Source: Demequina zhanjiangensis (GTDB lineage: Bacteria > Actinomycetota > Actinomycetes > Actinomycetales > Demequinaceae). From it: a stretch of 64,000 bases of DNA. The stretch is from positions 496,001 through 560,000 of the forward strand of contig NZ_JAUHPV010000001.1 in NCBI RefSeq assembly GCF_030418315.1, in the 5' to 3' direction. The notes below the pieces were generated by a model that saw only the letters and a program-made list of their open reading frames with translations, was not told where the DNA came from and searched no databases. Numbering within the stretch: position 1 is the first letter of the stretch; each line of letters starts with the position of its first letter. Below are positions 23,738-33,574 of this stretch, one piece after another. Made by a program: the position numbers and the translations under genes.

Positions 23738-24139
23738 ATGGCCTCGCTGGTCTACTTCTCCTCGACCTCGGAGAACACCAAGCGGTTCATCGACAAGCTC
23801 GGTGTCCCCGCCGACCGGATCCCGCTTCGGCCCAAGGACGAGCCCCTCACGGTGGACGAGCCCTACGTGCTCGTCTTGCCGACCTACGGTGGCGGCAACG
23901 AAGGGGGAGCCGTCCCCAAGCAGGTCATCAAGTTCCTGAACGACGAGCACAACCGCTCGCTGATCCGGGGTGTGATCAGCGCGGGCAACACCAACTTCGG
24001 CACGGCCTACTGCATCGCCGGCGACATCGTCGCCGCGAAGTGCCACGTGCCACACCTGTACAAGTTCGAACTCTTCGGAACTCAGGACGACGTCACCGCC
24101 GTCCGTGAGGGATTGGATGACCTGTGGAAGCAACTGTGA
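23738..24139 (+). CDS. nrdI: NrdI flavodoxin-like protein
   Basis: The 133-residue flavodoxin-like protein has the FMN phosphate loop [10 protein letters not shown] and the family motifs LPTYGGG and SAGNTNFG. NrdI supplies the oxidant that assembles the dimanganese-tyrosyl radical cofactor of NrdF. It follows nrdH by 14 bp, and its stop overlaps the nrdE GTG start by 4 bp. Confidence 0.97.
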   Translation: MASLVYFSSTSENTKRFIDKLGVPADRIPLRPKDEPLTVDEPYVLVLPTYGGGNEGGAVPKQVIKFLNDEHNRSLIRGVISAGNTNFGTAYCIAGDIVAAKCHVPHLYKFELFGTQDDVTAVREGLDDLWKQL

Positions 24140-26265
24140 TCGAGAAGCCCAGGACGGGCATGGACTATCACTCGCTCAACGCGATGCTGAACCTCTACGA
24201 CACTGAGGGGAAGATCCAGTTCGACAAGGACCGCGAGGCGGCCCGCGAGTACTTCCTGCAGCACGTCAACCAGAACACCGTCTTCTTCCACTCCCTCAAG
24301 GAGCGGCTCGACTACCTGGTCGAGAAGAAGTACTACGAGCCCGAGATCCTGGACCAGTACGACTTCTCGTTCGTGCAGGACCTCACCGAGCGCGCGTACT
24401 CCAAGAAGTTCCGGTTCCCCACCTTCCTCGGCGCCTTCAAGTACTACACGTCGTACACGCTCAAGACGTTCGACGGGAAGCGCTACCTCGAGCGCTACGA
24501 GGACCGCGTCGTCATGGTCGCGCTCACCCTCGCCGCGGGCGACACCGAGCTCGCCACCAAGCTCGTCGACGAGATCATCGCCGGCCGCTTCCAGCCCGCC
24601 ACCCCCACCTTCCTCAACGCCGGCAAGGCGCAGCGCGGCGAGTTCGTCTCCTGCTTCCTGCTCCGCATCGAGGACAACATGGAGTCCATCGGCCGCTCCA
24701 TCAACTCCGCCCTGCAGCTGTCCAAGCGCGGCGGCGGTGTGGCCCTCTCGCTGTCCAACATCCGCGAGTCCGGCGCGCCCATCAAGCACATCGAGAACCA
24801 GTCGTCCGGCATCATCCCCGTGATGAAGCTGCTCGAGGACTCCTTCACCTACGCGAACCAGCTCGGCGCGCGTCAGGGTGCCGGCGCGGTGTACCTCTCC
24901 GCGCACCACCCCGACATCATGAAGTTCATGGACACCAAGCGTGAGAACGCGGACGAGAAGATCCGCATCAAGACTCTCTCGCTCGGCATCGTCGTGCCCG
25001 ACATCACGTTCGAGCTCGCCAAGAACAACGAGGAGATGTACCTCTTCTCCCCGTACGACGTGGAGCGCGTCTACGGCGTCCCGTTCGGCGACATCTCGAT
25101 CACCGAGAAGTACCACGAGATGGTCGACGACCCGCGGATCCGCAAGACCAAGATCGCAGCCCGCCACTTCTTCCAGACCGTGGCCGAGCTGCAGTTCGAG
25201 TCGGGCTACCCGTACATCGTGTTCGAGGACACGGTGAACAAGGCCAACCCGGTCCAGGGCCGCATCAACATGTCCAACCTGTGCTCCGAGATCCTCCAGG
25301 TCAACACGCCCTCCAAGTTCAACGAGGACCTGACCTATGCCGAGACCGGCAAGGACATCTCCTGCAACCTGGGCTCCATGAACATCGCAACCGCGATGGA
25401 CGGTGGGAACCTCGAGCAGACCGTCGAGATCGCAGTCCGCGGCCTCACCGCCGTCTCCACGCAGTCCAGCATCGACTCGGTTCCGTCCATCAAGTACGGC
25501 AACGACCGCAGCCACGCGATCGGACTCGGCCAGATGAACCTCCACGGCTACCTGGGCCGCGAGCGGATCCACTACGGATCCGAGGAGGGCGTCGACTTCA
25601 CCAACATCTACTTCTACACGGTGCTGTTCCACGCCATCCAGGCCTCGAACAAGATCGCGATGGAGCAGGGGACCGCGTTCGAGAACTTCGAGAACTCCAA
25701 GTACGCCACCGGCGAGTTCTTCGACAAGTACACGGACCAGGAGTGGAAGCCCGCCACCGAGCGCGTGGCCCAGCTGTTCGCCGATGCCGGCATCCACATC
25801 CCCACGCAGGACGACTGGCGCGAGCTCAAGGCCTCCGTCCAGGAGCACGGCATCTTCAACCAGAACCTGCAGGCCGTGCCGCCCACCGGATCGATCTCGT
25901 ACATCAACAACTCCACGTCGTCGATCCACCCGATCGCGTCGCGTATCGAGATCCGCAAGGAAGGCAAGCTCGGCCGCGTCTACTACCCGGCGCCGTTCAT
26001 GGACAACGACAACCTGGAGTACTTCCAGGACGCGTACGACATCGGCCCCGAGAAGATCATCGACACCTACGCGGCCGCCACGCAGCACGTGGACCAGGGT
26101 CTGTCGCTCACGCTCTTCTTCCCCGACACCGCCACCACGCGCGACATCAACCGCGCGCAGATCTACGCGTGGCGCAAGGGCATCAAGACGATCTACTACA
26201 TCCGCATCCGCCAGATGGCGCTTGAGGGCACCGAGGTTGAGGGCTGCGTCAGCTGCATGCTGTGA
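24136..26265 (+). CDS. nrdE: Class Ib ribonucleotide reductase alpha subunit
   Basis: The 709-residue large subunit reduces NDPs to dNDPs. Visible landmarks are the substrate-site region FVSCFLL with the first redox Cys, NLCSEI with the thiyl-radical Cys, the second redox Cys in [10 protein letters not shown], the paired Tyr region near KTIYYIR, and the C-terminal redox tail CVSCML that NrdH reduces. There is no N-terminal ATP cone, as expected for class Ib. GTG 24136 (GTGA overlap with nrdI, GGAAG upstream) is chosen; GTG 24124 and ATG 24160 are alternatives. Confidence 0.96.
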   Translation: MIEKPRTGMDYHSLNAMLNLYDTEGKIQFDKDREAAREYFLQHVNQNTVFFHSLKERLDYLVEKKYYEPEILDQYDFSFVQDLTERAYSKKFRFPTFLGAFKYYTSYTLKTFDGKRYLERYEDRVVMVALTLAAGDTELATKLVDEIIAGRFQPATPTFLNAGKAQRGEFVSCFLLRIEDNMESIGRSINSALQLSKRGGGVALSLSNIRESGAPIKHIENQSSGIIPVMKLLEDSFTYANQLGARQGAGAVYLSAHHPDIMKFMDTKRENADEKIRIKTLSLGIVVPDITFELAKNNEEMYLFSPYDVERVYGVPFGDISITEKYHEMVDDPRIRKTKIAARHFFQTVAELQFESGYPYIVFEDTVNKANPVQGRINMSNLCSEILQVNTPSKFNEDLTYAETGKDISCNLGSMNIATAMDGGNLEQTVEIAVRGLTAVSTQSSIDSVPSIKYGNDRSHAIGLGQMNLHGYLGRERIHYGSEEGVDFTNIYFYTVLFHAIQASNKIAMEQGTAFENFENSKYATGEFFDKYTDQEWKPATERVAQLFADAGIHIPTQDDWRELKASVQEHGIFNQNLQAVPPTGSISYINNSTSSIHPIASRIEIRKEGKLGRVYYPAPFMDNDNLEYFQDAYDIGPEKIIDTYAAATQHVDQGLSLTLFFPDTATTRDINRAQIYAWRKGIKTIYYIRIRQMALEGTEVEGCVSCML

Positions 26266-26272
26266 TGTGTGA

Positions 26273-27274
<1,002 letters not shown>

Positions 27275-27293
27275 TCGTCAGGTCCATCAGCAC

Positions 27294-27329
27294 CCGAGGG
27301 CCCCGCACCGCAAGGTGTGGGGCCCTCGG
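27294..27329. terminator. nrd operon terminator with GCAA tetraloop
   Basis: A 16-bp stem (27294-27309 with 27314-27329, one G-U wobble) beginning CCGAGGGCCCC is capped by GCAA. It sits 20 nt after the nrdF stop, and the converging allantoinase gene ends at 27364, so it can serve both directions. Confidence 0.9.
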
Positions 27330-27363
27330 CGTCTCTGCAGGTTGAGGGGGAGTAGAGGCGCGC

Positions 27364-28704
27364 CTAGGGTCGCGCGAGCAGCGTGCCCGTCACGCCCTCC
27401 GTCGCACCCTCGCCGTGCACCACGGTGCCGCCCAGCCACGTGGTCCGCGCGCGGCCGCGCAGCGTGTGCCCATCGAACGCGGTGACCGCGTTCTTGTGGT
27501 GCAGCTCCCCGGCGTGGATGACGCGCTCGTCGTTAGGGGCGAAGGCCACCAGGTCGGCGTCCTTCCCGACTGCGATGCCGCCCTTCGAGTCCAGGCCCGC
27601 CCAGGCAGCCGTCGACGCCGACATCCAGCCCAGCACGTCCGCCAGGCTGCGCTCGCGTGCCGACGCTCCGGTCCAGATCGCGCTGAGGCTCACCTCGAGG
27701 CCCGCGATGCCGCCCCACGCGAGCGCGAAGTCACCCTCGCCCGCGAGCTTCAGGTCGGCGGTCGCGGGGGAGTGATCCGAGGCGATGATGTCGATCGTGC
27801 CGTCGAACAGCGCCTCCCACAGCGCCTCCCGGTTCGCCTCGTCGCGGATCGGCGGGCAGCACTTGTACTGCGTCCCACCAGCAGGGATGTGGGCTGCGTC
27901 GAAGGTCAGGTAGTGGGGGCAGGTCTCCACGGTCAGCGGCAGCCCCTCCGCCTTGGCCGCGCGAATCTCTGGCAGCGCAGCCGCCGACGACAGGTGCAGG
28001 ATGTGCGCCCGGACACCCGTCGCGCGCACGCCGTCGATGACCGCTTGAATGGCCGTCACCTCGGCCGCGTCCGGGCGGGTGGAGGCGAAGGCGACGGGAT
28101 CCGTCCCGGGGATGCCGGCGTCGTCCAGGTGACGCGGGTCCTCCGCGTGCACGATGAGTCGACCGCCGAAGGACGCGATCTCCTCCATGGCTGCCCGGAG
28201 CTGAGAAGCGTCGAGCTCGGGGAACTCGTCCACGCCCGAGGGCGCGAGGAAGCACTTGAAGCCGAACACGCCCGCCTCGTGGAGCTCGCGCAGGTGCCCA
28301 AGGGACGACGGGATCGCCCCGCCCCAGAAACCGACGTCCACGCGCGCCTTGGCGGCCGCGACCGAGCGCTTGACCTCGAGCGCCTCCAGGGTCGTGGTGG
28401 GAGGGATCGAGTTCAAAGGCATGTCGATGATCGTCGTCACTCCGCCCGCTGCCGCCGCTGAGGTGGCGGACGCGAAGCCTTCCCACTCGGTGCGGCCCGG
28501 CTCGTTGACGTGCACATGCGTGTCCACCACACCGGGGATCAGCACCTCGTCGTCAGGGAGCGTCACGGTCGACTCAGCATCCCAGGACGCGTCGACAGCG
28601 CCGACGCCCACGATCACGCCGTCGGTGACGGCGACGGACGCGGGCCTCTCCTCTCCGTCGATGAGCGCGCGGGTGGCTCGGATGACCAGGTCGATGTCAG
28701 GCAT
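27364..28704 (-). CDS. allB: Allantoinase
   Basis: The 446-residue cyclic amidohydrolase has the metal motif DTHVHVNEPGRTEWEG (His63 and His65), the carboxylated Lys150 in GFKCFL, AEDPRH, ETCPHYL and the catalytic Asp310 in IIASDHSP. The NEPGRTEWEGF signature favours allantoinase over dihydroorotase or hydantoinase. It opens allantoin to allantoate, the substrate of the M20 enzyme at 5472-6779. AAGGAG lies 5 nt before the ATG. Confidence 0.93.
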   Translation of the reverse strand: MPDIDLVIRATRALIDGEERPASVAVTDGVIVGVGAVDASWDAESTVTLPDDEVLIPGVVDTHVHVNEPGRTEWEGFASATSAAAAGGVTTIIDMPLNSIPPTTTLEALEVKRSVAAAKARVDVGFWGGAIPSSLGHLRELHEAGVFGFKCFLAPSGVDEFPELDASQLRAAMEEIASFGGRLIVHAEDPRHLDDAGIPGTDPVAFASTRPDAAEVTAIQAVIDGVRATGVRAHILHLSSAAALPEIRAAKAEGLPLTVETCPHYLTFDAAHIPAGGTQYKCCPPIRDEANREALWEALFDGTIDIIASDHSPATADLKLAGEGDFALAWGGIAGLEVSLSAIWTGASARERSLADVLGWMSASTAAWAGLDSKGGIAVGKDADLVAFAPNDERVIHAGELHHKNAVTAFDGHTLRGRARTTWLGGTVVHGEGATEGVTGTLLARP

Positions 28705-28771
28705 GGAGGCTCCTTGAAGGGGTGGCGCGCGGTCCTACACTGGCTGGCAGTTCCCAGACCCGGAGGTGCGC

Positions 28772-29716
28772 GTGTTCGAGATCGCCCGCGAGATGCTCGC
28801 CGAGCTGGAGGCGGGCGCCCCGCTCGGTGTGGTCGTGGTGACGGCGGTGCACGGCTCGGCGCCCCGCGCCGTCGGCTCCGCGATGGCGGTGACGCGCGAT
28901 GGCCGCGCGATCGGCTCGATCTCCGGCGGCTGCGTCGAGGGCGAGGCCTACGACCTCGCGACGCAGGTCCTCGCCGAGGGTGGGCTCGTGGATGTGGATC
29001 TTGGCGGCGAGGGAGACCTCTACGCGGCGGGACTCGCATGCGGTGGCTCGCTCGGCGTGGTCGCCTTCCGGCTGTCCGAGGATGACGGCGCGGTGGTGCA
29101 GGCCCTGCGCGAGTCGCTCGTGCCGAACGAACGGGTCGAGGTGCGCATCCCGCGCCATCCGGAACGCGCAGGAGGGCCGTTCTCCCTGGTACGGGAAGCT
29201 GCGCCCGCCATGGTGATCGTGGGCGCCGTGGATTTCTCGGGTGCTCTCGCGTCGGCTGCGAAGGCGCTCGGCTACCGCGTCACAGTGGTCGACGCGCGCC
29301 CCGTGTTCGCCACCCAGGCGCGGTTCCCCGAGGCGGACGAGGTGGTCGCGATGTGGCCGGATCGCTACCTCGCGGGAGTGGCTCTGGACGAGCGCGATGC
29401 CGTCTGCGTCCTGACCCACGAGGAGCGCTTCGACATCCCCACCCTCGAGATCGCGCTGCGATCCGAGGCCGGCTACGTCGGGGCGATGGGCTCGCGGCGC
29501 ACGCATGAGCGACGCGTGGCCCGGCTCCGCGAGGCGGGGCTCGGCGAGGAGCAGATCGCTCGCCTGCGGTCGCCGATCGGACTCGACCTGGGTGGCTCGA
29601 CTCCCTCGGAGACCGCCGTCTCGATCGTCGCGGAGATCCTGCGCGATCGCACCGAGGCGAGCGGAGCACCGCTGAGTCAGCGAGAGGGCGCGATTCACCC
29701 GTCCCAGCGGACGTGA
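28772..29716 (+). CDS. xdhC: XdhC-family molybdoenzyme maturation factor
   Basis: The 314-residue protein has the XdhC N-terminal signature AVGSAMAVT, SISGGCVEGEAY and a C-terminal Rossmann-like half starting MVIVGAVDFSGALA and including GYVGAMGSRRTHERR. XdhC proteins insert the sulfurated molybdenum cofactor into xanthine dehydrogenase. GTG 28772 is 5 nt after GGAGG; the GTG at 28766 overlaps the RBS. It converges on the xdh genes, with a hairpin at 29721-29769 between them. Confidence 0.9.
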   Translation: MFEIAREMLAELEAGAPLGVVVVTAVHGSAPRAVGSAMAVTRDGRAIGSISGGCVEGEAYDLATQVLAEGGLVDVDLGGEGDLYAAGLACGGSLGVVAFRLSEDDGAVVQALRESLVPNERVEVRIPRHPERAGGPFSLVREAAPAMVIVGAVDFSGALASAAKALGYRVTVVDARPVFATQARFPEADEVVAMWPDRYLAGVALDERDAVCVLTHEERFDIPTLEIALRSEAGYVGAMGSRRTHERRVARLREAGLGEEQIARLRSPIGLDLGGSTPSETAVSIVAEILRDRTEASGAPLSQREGAIHPSQRT

Positions 29717-29720
29717 GGTT

Positions 29721-29769
29721 CCTGTAGGAGACACTCGCGGCTCGAGAGCGGTCATGAGTCTCCTACAGG
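29721..29769. terminator. Inverted repeat between xdhC and xanthine dehydrogenase
   Basis: CCTGTAGGAGAC (29721-29732) is perfectly complementary to GTCTCCTACAGG (29758-29769). The right arm contains the stop codon of the converging dehydrogenase gene. Probably a bidirectional terminator with a 25-nt loop. Confidence 0.7.
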
Positions 29770-32453
29770 GCGCCGCTGGGGGCACGATCCGAGGCTGACG
29801 CGGCCAGCCGCCAGACGCGGTCGCGGCTCATGGGCGTCGAGTAGGGGCGTGCGCCCACCGCGCGCCTGATCGCGTTCGCGAGTGCGGGCGCGACCGGGTT
29901 GTAGGGCGACTCGGACATGGACTTGGCGCCGAAGGGGCCGAGCTCGTCGGAGGTCTTCGCGAAGTAGACCTCCGTCTCGGGCACATCGGCCATCTGAGGC
30001 ACGCGATAGACACGGAACGCGGGGTTCTCCGGCGCGCCATCGTCCCCGATCATCACCTCTTCGTACAGGGCGGAGCCGATGCCCTGGGCCACGCCGCCCT
30101 CGATCTGGCCGCGGCACTGGGCGGGGTTGAGGACGACGCCCGCGTCGGCTGCCTGGATGGACTGGAGGATCTTCACGGAGCCGGTCTCGAGGTCCACAGC
30201 GACGCGGAAGGCCTGGACGTTGAACGCGAGCGAGCGGATCATGCCGTCGGTCGATCCTTCGCCTACCAGGCCTGATGCGGGGATCGGGTCGCCCGCGTCG
30301 AGGCGGTCACGGAGCTGGACCGCCGCGGCGTGCACCGCCTTTCCTGCAACGGTGATGCCGGTGGAACCGAAGGCTCCGGTGTCGTAGGTGGTCGCATCGG
30401 TGTCGGATGCCCGGAGCGACACGGACGCCACGGGAACTCCGAGCGCCTCGGCGGCGATCTGGGTGAGCACGGTGTGGGTGCCGTTGCCGAACTCGGCGGT
30501 GCCGGCGGCTACGAGGAACGTGCCGTCGGGCCAGGCGGTCACGGACGCGGTGGCGTGGTGGCCGCGCGGCGGGATCGTGGCGATCATGCTGAGGGCCATG
30601 CCCTCACCGACGCTCCAACCTTCGGGAGCCTCGACGCCGTTGCCGCGTGCGAGTGCCTCGTCGGCGAGGTCGAGGCACTGGTCGAGCCCGTAGGAGCCGA
30701 AGATGAGCCCGTCCTGGTGCTTGCGCTCGGTGACTCCGAGCGGGTCGCCCTCCTTGACGGCGTTGAGGCGGCGCATCTCGAACGGGTCGATCCCGAGCTC
30801 GAGTGCGAGCTCGTCGATCGCGGATTCGACGGCGAAGATCACCTGGCCGAGCCCGTAGCCGCGGAACGCGCCAGCGGGGGTGGTGTTCGTGTAGACGACC
30901 TCGGCGTCGAGTCGCTTGGCAGGGGAGCGGTACGCCTCGAGCGACTCGGCGCAGCCGTGGAACATCACGCCGATCGAGTGGTTGCCGTAGGCGCCGGTGT
31001 TGCTCAGCACCTGGATGTCCATGGCGGTGAGCATGCCGTCCGCGGTGGCCCCGAGGGTGGCGGTGACGCGGAAGGGGTGCCGGGTGGCGGTCCGGGTGAA
31101 CTCCTCCTGGCGGGTCATCTCGTAGGCGACGGGGCGGCCGGTCTTCAGCACCGCGAGGGACACGAGGTCCTCGGTGAAGATCTCCTGCTTGCCGCCGAAG
31201 CCTCCGCCGACGCGCGCGGTGAAGACGCGGACGGACTCGGGGGCGCGGTCCAGGATGACGGCGAGCTCGTCGCGCACCAGGAACGGCACCTGCGAGCTGG
31301 TGCGGACGGTCAGCCGGCCCAGGTCGTCGATCCAGCCGATCGCTCCGTGCGTCTCGAGCTGCGCGTGGCTGACGCGGCCGTTGGACCACGTACCGGTGGC
31401 CACGGCCGACGCCTGGGCGAGGCCCTCGTCCACGTCGCCGTAGCCGCCCTTCCAGGACGCGATGAGGTTGCGCGAGGAGTCGAGCACGCCGTCATCCGGG
31501 GTGCGGTCCGGGTGGAGGGCCGGAGCGGCGCCGGAGCGCGCCTCCTCGGGGTCGAAGACGGCCGGAAACACCTGGTATTCGACGGTGATCGCCTCGACGG
31601 CGGCGTCGGCGATCGCGAGCGAGTCGGCGACGACGGCCGCCACGCGCTGACCCTTGAACCGGACCACGTCGTCGAGGATGCGTGTGTCCCGCGGGTCGTC
31701 CATGCGGTTGTCGTGACGCGCGGAGGAGAAGAGCGTGGCCGGCGCGTCCTCGTGGGTGAGGACGGCGTGGACGCCCGGCATCGCGAGCGCGGCGGAGGCG
31801 TCGATCGACACGATGCGCGCATGCGCGTGGGGTGAGCCGAGCACGCGGAGGTGGAGCGTGCCGTCGGGCACCTCGTCGAACGTGTAGGGCTCGCGTCCTT
31901 GGACCACCCGGGTGGCGGCGGGCGGTCGCGCGGAGCGGCCCACGCTGGAACCGGTCTCCTGAGACACGGACGAGTCGGCGGGCGCGGATCCGCAGATCCC
32001 GTCGCACGAGCCTCCGCAGCCCCCGCGCACCGAGTGCTCGACGGCCTCGCGGATCGGGCGATATCCGGTGCAGCGGCACAGTGAGCCCTTGAGCTTGCGG
32101 TCAAGGTCGGGCAGGTCGTCCTCGGTGAGGGACGACGCGGTGACCACCATGCCGGGAGTGCAGAAGCCGCACTGGAAGGCGAAGCGGTCGGCGAACTCCT
32201 GCTGCACCGGCGAGAGGTCGTCGCCAGGGGCGAGGCCTCCCGCGGTCGTGACCGCGCGTCCCTCGGCGCGGACGGCGGGGTAGAGGCACGAGTGGACCGG
32301 CTGGCCGTCGACGAGCACGGCGCACGCGCCGCAGTCCCCGGCGTCGCAGCCCTTCTTGACCTCCGTGGCCCCGTGATCGCGCAGATACGTGCGCAGGCAC
32401 TGGCCCGGCGCGGCCTCGCCCTCGACGGGGGAGCCGTCCACCTCGATCCTCAT
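29763..32453 (-). CDS. Xanthine dehydrogenase, fused [2Fe-2S] and molybdopterin domains
   Basis: This 896-residue fusion begins with a ferredoxin-type [2Fe-2S] domain (KKGCDAGDCGACAVLVDG) and the second helical [2Fe-2S] domain (FQCGFCTPGM, then SLCRCTGYRPI). A linker with the unusual Cys pattern CGGSCDGICG joins it to the Mo domain: GGGFGGKQEIF, GAFRGYGLGQ and the C-terminal SESPYNPVAPALANAI, which keeps the catalytic Glu. It oxidises hypoxanthine/xanthine to urate together with the FAD subunit encoded upstream; its start overlaps that stop (ATGA). Context (guaD, uraH, allB, xdhC) supports xanthine; CO dehydrogenase-like members use other substrates. Confidence 0.92.
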   Translation of the reverse strand: MRIEVDGSPVEGEAAPGQCLRTYLRDHGATEVKKGCDAGDCGACAVLVDGQPVHSCLYPAVRAEGRAVTTAGGLAPGDDLSPVQQEFADRFAFQCGFCTPGMVVTASSLTEDDLPDLDRKLKGSLCRCTGYRPIREAVEHSVRGGCGGSCDGICGSAPADSSVSQETGSSVGRSARPPAATRVVQGREPYTFDEVPDGTLHLRVLGSPHAHARIVSIDASAALAMPGVHAVLTHEDAPATLFSSARHDNRMDDPRDTRILDDVVRFKGQRVAAVVADSLAIADAAVEAITVEYQVFPAVFDPEEARSGAAPALHPDRTPDDGVLDSSRNLIASWKGGYGDVDEGLAQASAVATGTWSNGRVSHAQLETHGAIGWIDDLGRLTVRTSSQVPFLVRDELAVILDRAPESVRVFTARVGGGFGGKQEIFTEDLVSLAVLKTGRPVAYEMTRQEEFTRTATRHPFRVTATLGATADGMLTAMDIQVLSNTGAYGNHSIGVMFHGCAESLEAYRSPAKRLDAEVVYTNTTPAGAFRGYGLGQVIFAVESAIDELALELGIDPFEMRRLNAVKEGDPLGVTERKHQDGLIFGSYGLDQCLDLADEALARGNGVEAPEGWSVGEGMALSMIATIPPRGHHATASVTAWPDGTFLVAAGTAEFGNGTHTVLTQIAAEALGVPVASVSLRASDTDATTYDTGAFGSTGITVAGKAVHAAAVQLRDRLDAGDPIPASGLVGEGSTDGMIRSLAFNVQAFRVAVDLETGSVKILQSIQAADAGVVLNPAQCRGQIEGGVAQGIGSALYEEVMIGDDGAPENPAFRVYRVPQMADVPETEVYFAKTSDELGPFGAKSMSESPYNPVAPALANAIRRAVGARPYSTPMSRDRVWRLAASASDRAPSGAL

Positions 32454-33262
32454 GCGTGGTCCTCCTCGAGGTCGGCGATCACTCGCGTGGCGAGCACGCC
32501 GGCGACATGCTGTCGCCAGTCGGCGCTGCCGAGAGCGTCGTCGTAGTAGCCGTCGGCGGCGCGCACCTGGGCGGCCACCGCGTCGGCGTCGGGCATGGAC
32601 GGGAAGCGCAGCACGACCGGCGTGAGGGTCGCGGCCGTGACGACAACGGTCACCGCCCCGTCCTCGTCGCGCCTTCCTGTGACGACGGCGCCGGAGCGTC
32701 CCAGCTCGGCGAGCGCGATCTTGTGAAGCGAGGTGCGTGCCCCCATCGCGTGCGCAGGGATGTCGACGGCGCGCACCACGTCTCCGGGCTGCAACGTGTT
32801 CGTGCCGTTGCCCGTCGGCAGCGCGGCGACCGGCTCGTGGCGGACGGACCCGTCGGCGGCCCAGATCTCGGCGGTGCCGTCGAGAGTGGCGCACGCCGCG
32901 AGCATCGCGGCCGCGGCGAATGATCGGCAGATGTTGCCGACGACGGTGGCCTCGTTCCAGATCTTGAAGCTCGCGAGCAGCGCGTTCGCGGCGTCGTCGA
33001 AGAACGGCTGGGCGGCCCACCCGTCGACCTGAGGCTCGGCGAGGAGCCTCGCGATCGTGCAGGTCGCGCCGATGCGCAGGCCGGCCTCTGACACCTCGAC
33101 GGCGTCCCACGGCATGGAAGTGAGATCCACGAGTCCGGTGACGTCCCGGTTCGGCTCCGAGAACACCCACGTGCCTCCCGCGAGGAACGTCTCTCCGGGA
33201 GCGAGCGCGAGGTCGTCGCGGGTGGTGGCCCGGCGGTATCCGGTGACCGCGGTCAGGTCCAT
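32450..33262 (-). CDS. Xanthine dehydrogenase FAD-binding subunit
   Basis: The 270-residue subunit of the FAD_binding_5/CO_deh_flav_C type has LAGGTWVF (the FAD pyrophosphate loop), RIGATCTIARLL, and the central NEATVVGNICRSFAAA, which matches the conserved T-GGN-----P-AD loop region with substitutions. It passes electrons from the Fe-S clusters of the fused subunit to NAD. GGAGGAG precedes the ATG at 33262. It is the first gene of the two-gene xdh operon and is divergent from the importer. Confidence 0.9.
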   Translation of the reverse strand: MDLTAVTGYRRATTRDDLALAPGETFLAGGTWVFSEPNRDVTGLVDLTSMPWDAVEVSEAGLRIGATCTIARLLAEPQVDGWAAQPFFDDAANALLASFKIWNEATVVGNICRSFAAAAMLAACATLDGTAEIWAADGSVRHEPVAALPTGNGTNTLQPGDVVRAVDIPAHAMGARTSLHKIALAELGRSGAVVTGRRDEDGAVTVVVTAATLTPVVLRFPSMPDADAVAAQVRAADGYYDDALGSADWRQHVAGVLATRVIADLEEDHA

Positions 33263-33394
33263 CGCTCCTCCTTCGCTAGTGCGTCGACGGTCCCTGCGGC
33301 GGTCGGATCGCACTGGCTGTGGAGAGCTGCCGGCGGGGACGGAAGGGCCAGTCAAGCATGGCCAGATGTCACGATTGTGTCTCGGCAATCTGAT

Positions 33395-33410
33395 TTAACC
33401 GGGATGAAAC
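33395..33410. promoter_or_regulatory. GlnR-box-like sequence
   Basis: TTAAC (33395-33399), six bases, then GAAAC (33406-33410) resembles the actinobacterial GlnR half-box GTNAC-N6-GAAAC with one mismatch. A second a/b pair is not clear. The position between two nitrogen-scavenging operons makes it reasonable, but a single half-box is weak evidence. Confidence 0.35.
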
Positions 33411-33456
33411 ACAACCGCGCGTGTTGATGAAATCTACAGTCCCTACGTTGACTTTT

Positions 33457-33528
33457 GTGCCGCCCCAGGGACGGTTCCGCATGCTGTGGATCCGAGGTTC
33501 GGAACCGTCCTGGAACTGCTCGCGGCAC
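33457..33528 (+). ncRNA. Structured leader of the importer operon, candidate cis-regulatory RNA
   Basis: The outer helix is GTGCCGC (33457-33463) with GCGGCAC (33522-33528). The inner helix is CCA (33465-33467) with TGG (33511-33513), a bulged G33468, then 11 uninterrupted pairs GGACGGTTCCG (33469-33479) with CGGAACCGTCC (33500-33510). A 20-nt terminal loop and an asymmetric internal loop (1 nt against AACTGCTC) remain unpaired. In total 21 pairs lie just downstream of a possible -10 and 46 nt before the start codon. I cannot match it to a known riboswitch class by eye; a DNA operator is the alternative. Confidence 0.5.
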
Positions 33529-33574
33529 GCGTCAGTCCTCGTGTCAAGGACGCGCCACTACAGGGAGAGAACAC

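Larger units (their letters stand above)
33263..33574. other. Divergent control region of xdh and the importer
   Basis: This 312-bp stretch has no gene. It is less GC-rich around 33370-33460 and contains a GlnR-box-like TTAAC-N6-GAAAC (33395-33410), a possible -10 TACAGT (33435-33440) for the importer, and a long structured element (33457-33528). Shared nitrogen or purine control of both transcripts is plausible from this layout. Confidence 0.65.

Noticed and set aside
24082..26088. Minus-strand open frame opposite nrdE
   Set aside because: nrdE is unequivocal; the reverse frame is a codon-bias artefact rich in Val, Leu and Asp.
33457..33528. Firm call of a named riboswitch (guanine, guanidine or xanthine class)
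   Set aside because: The helix is clear but I cannot identify the conserved nucleotides of any class by eye, so only a generic structured leader is reported.
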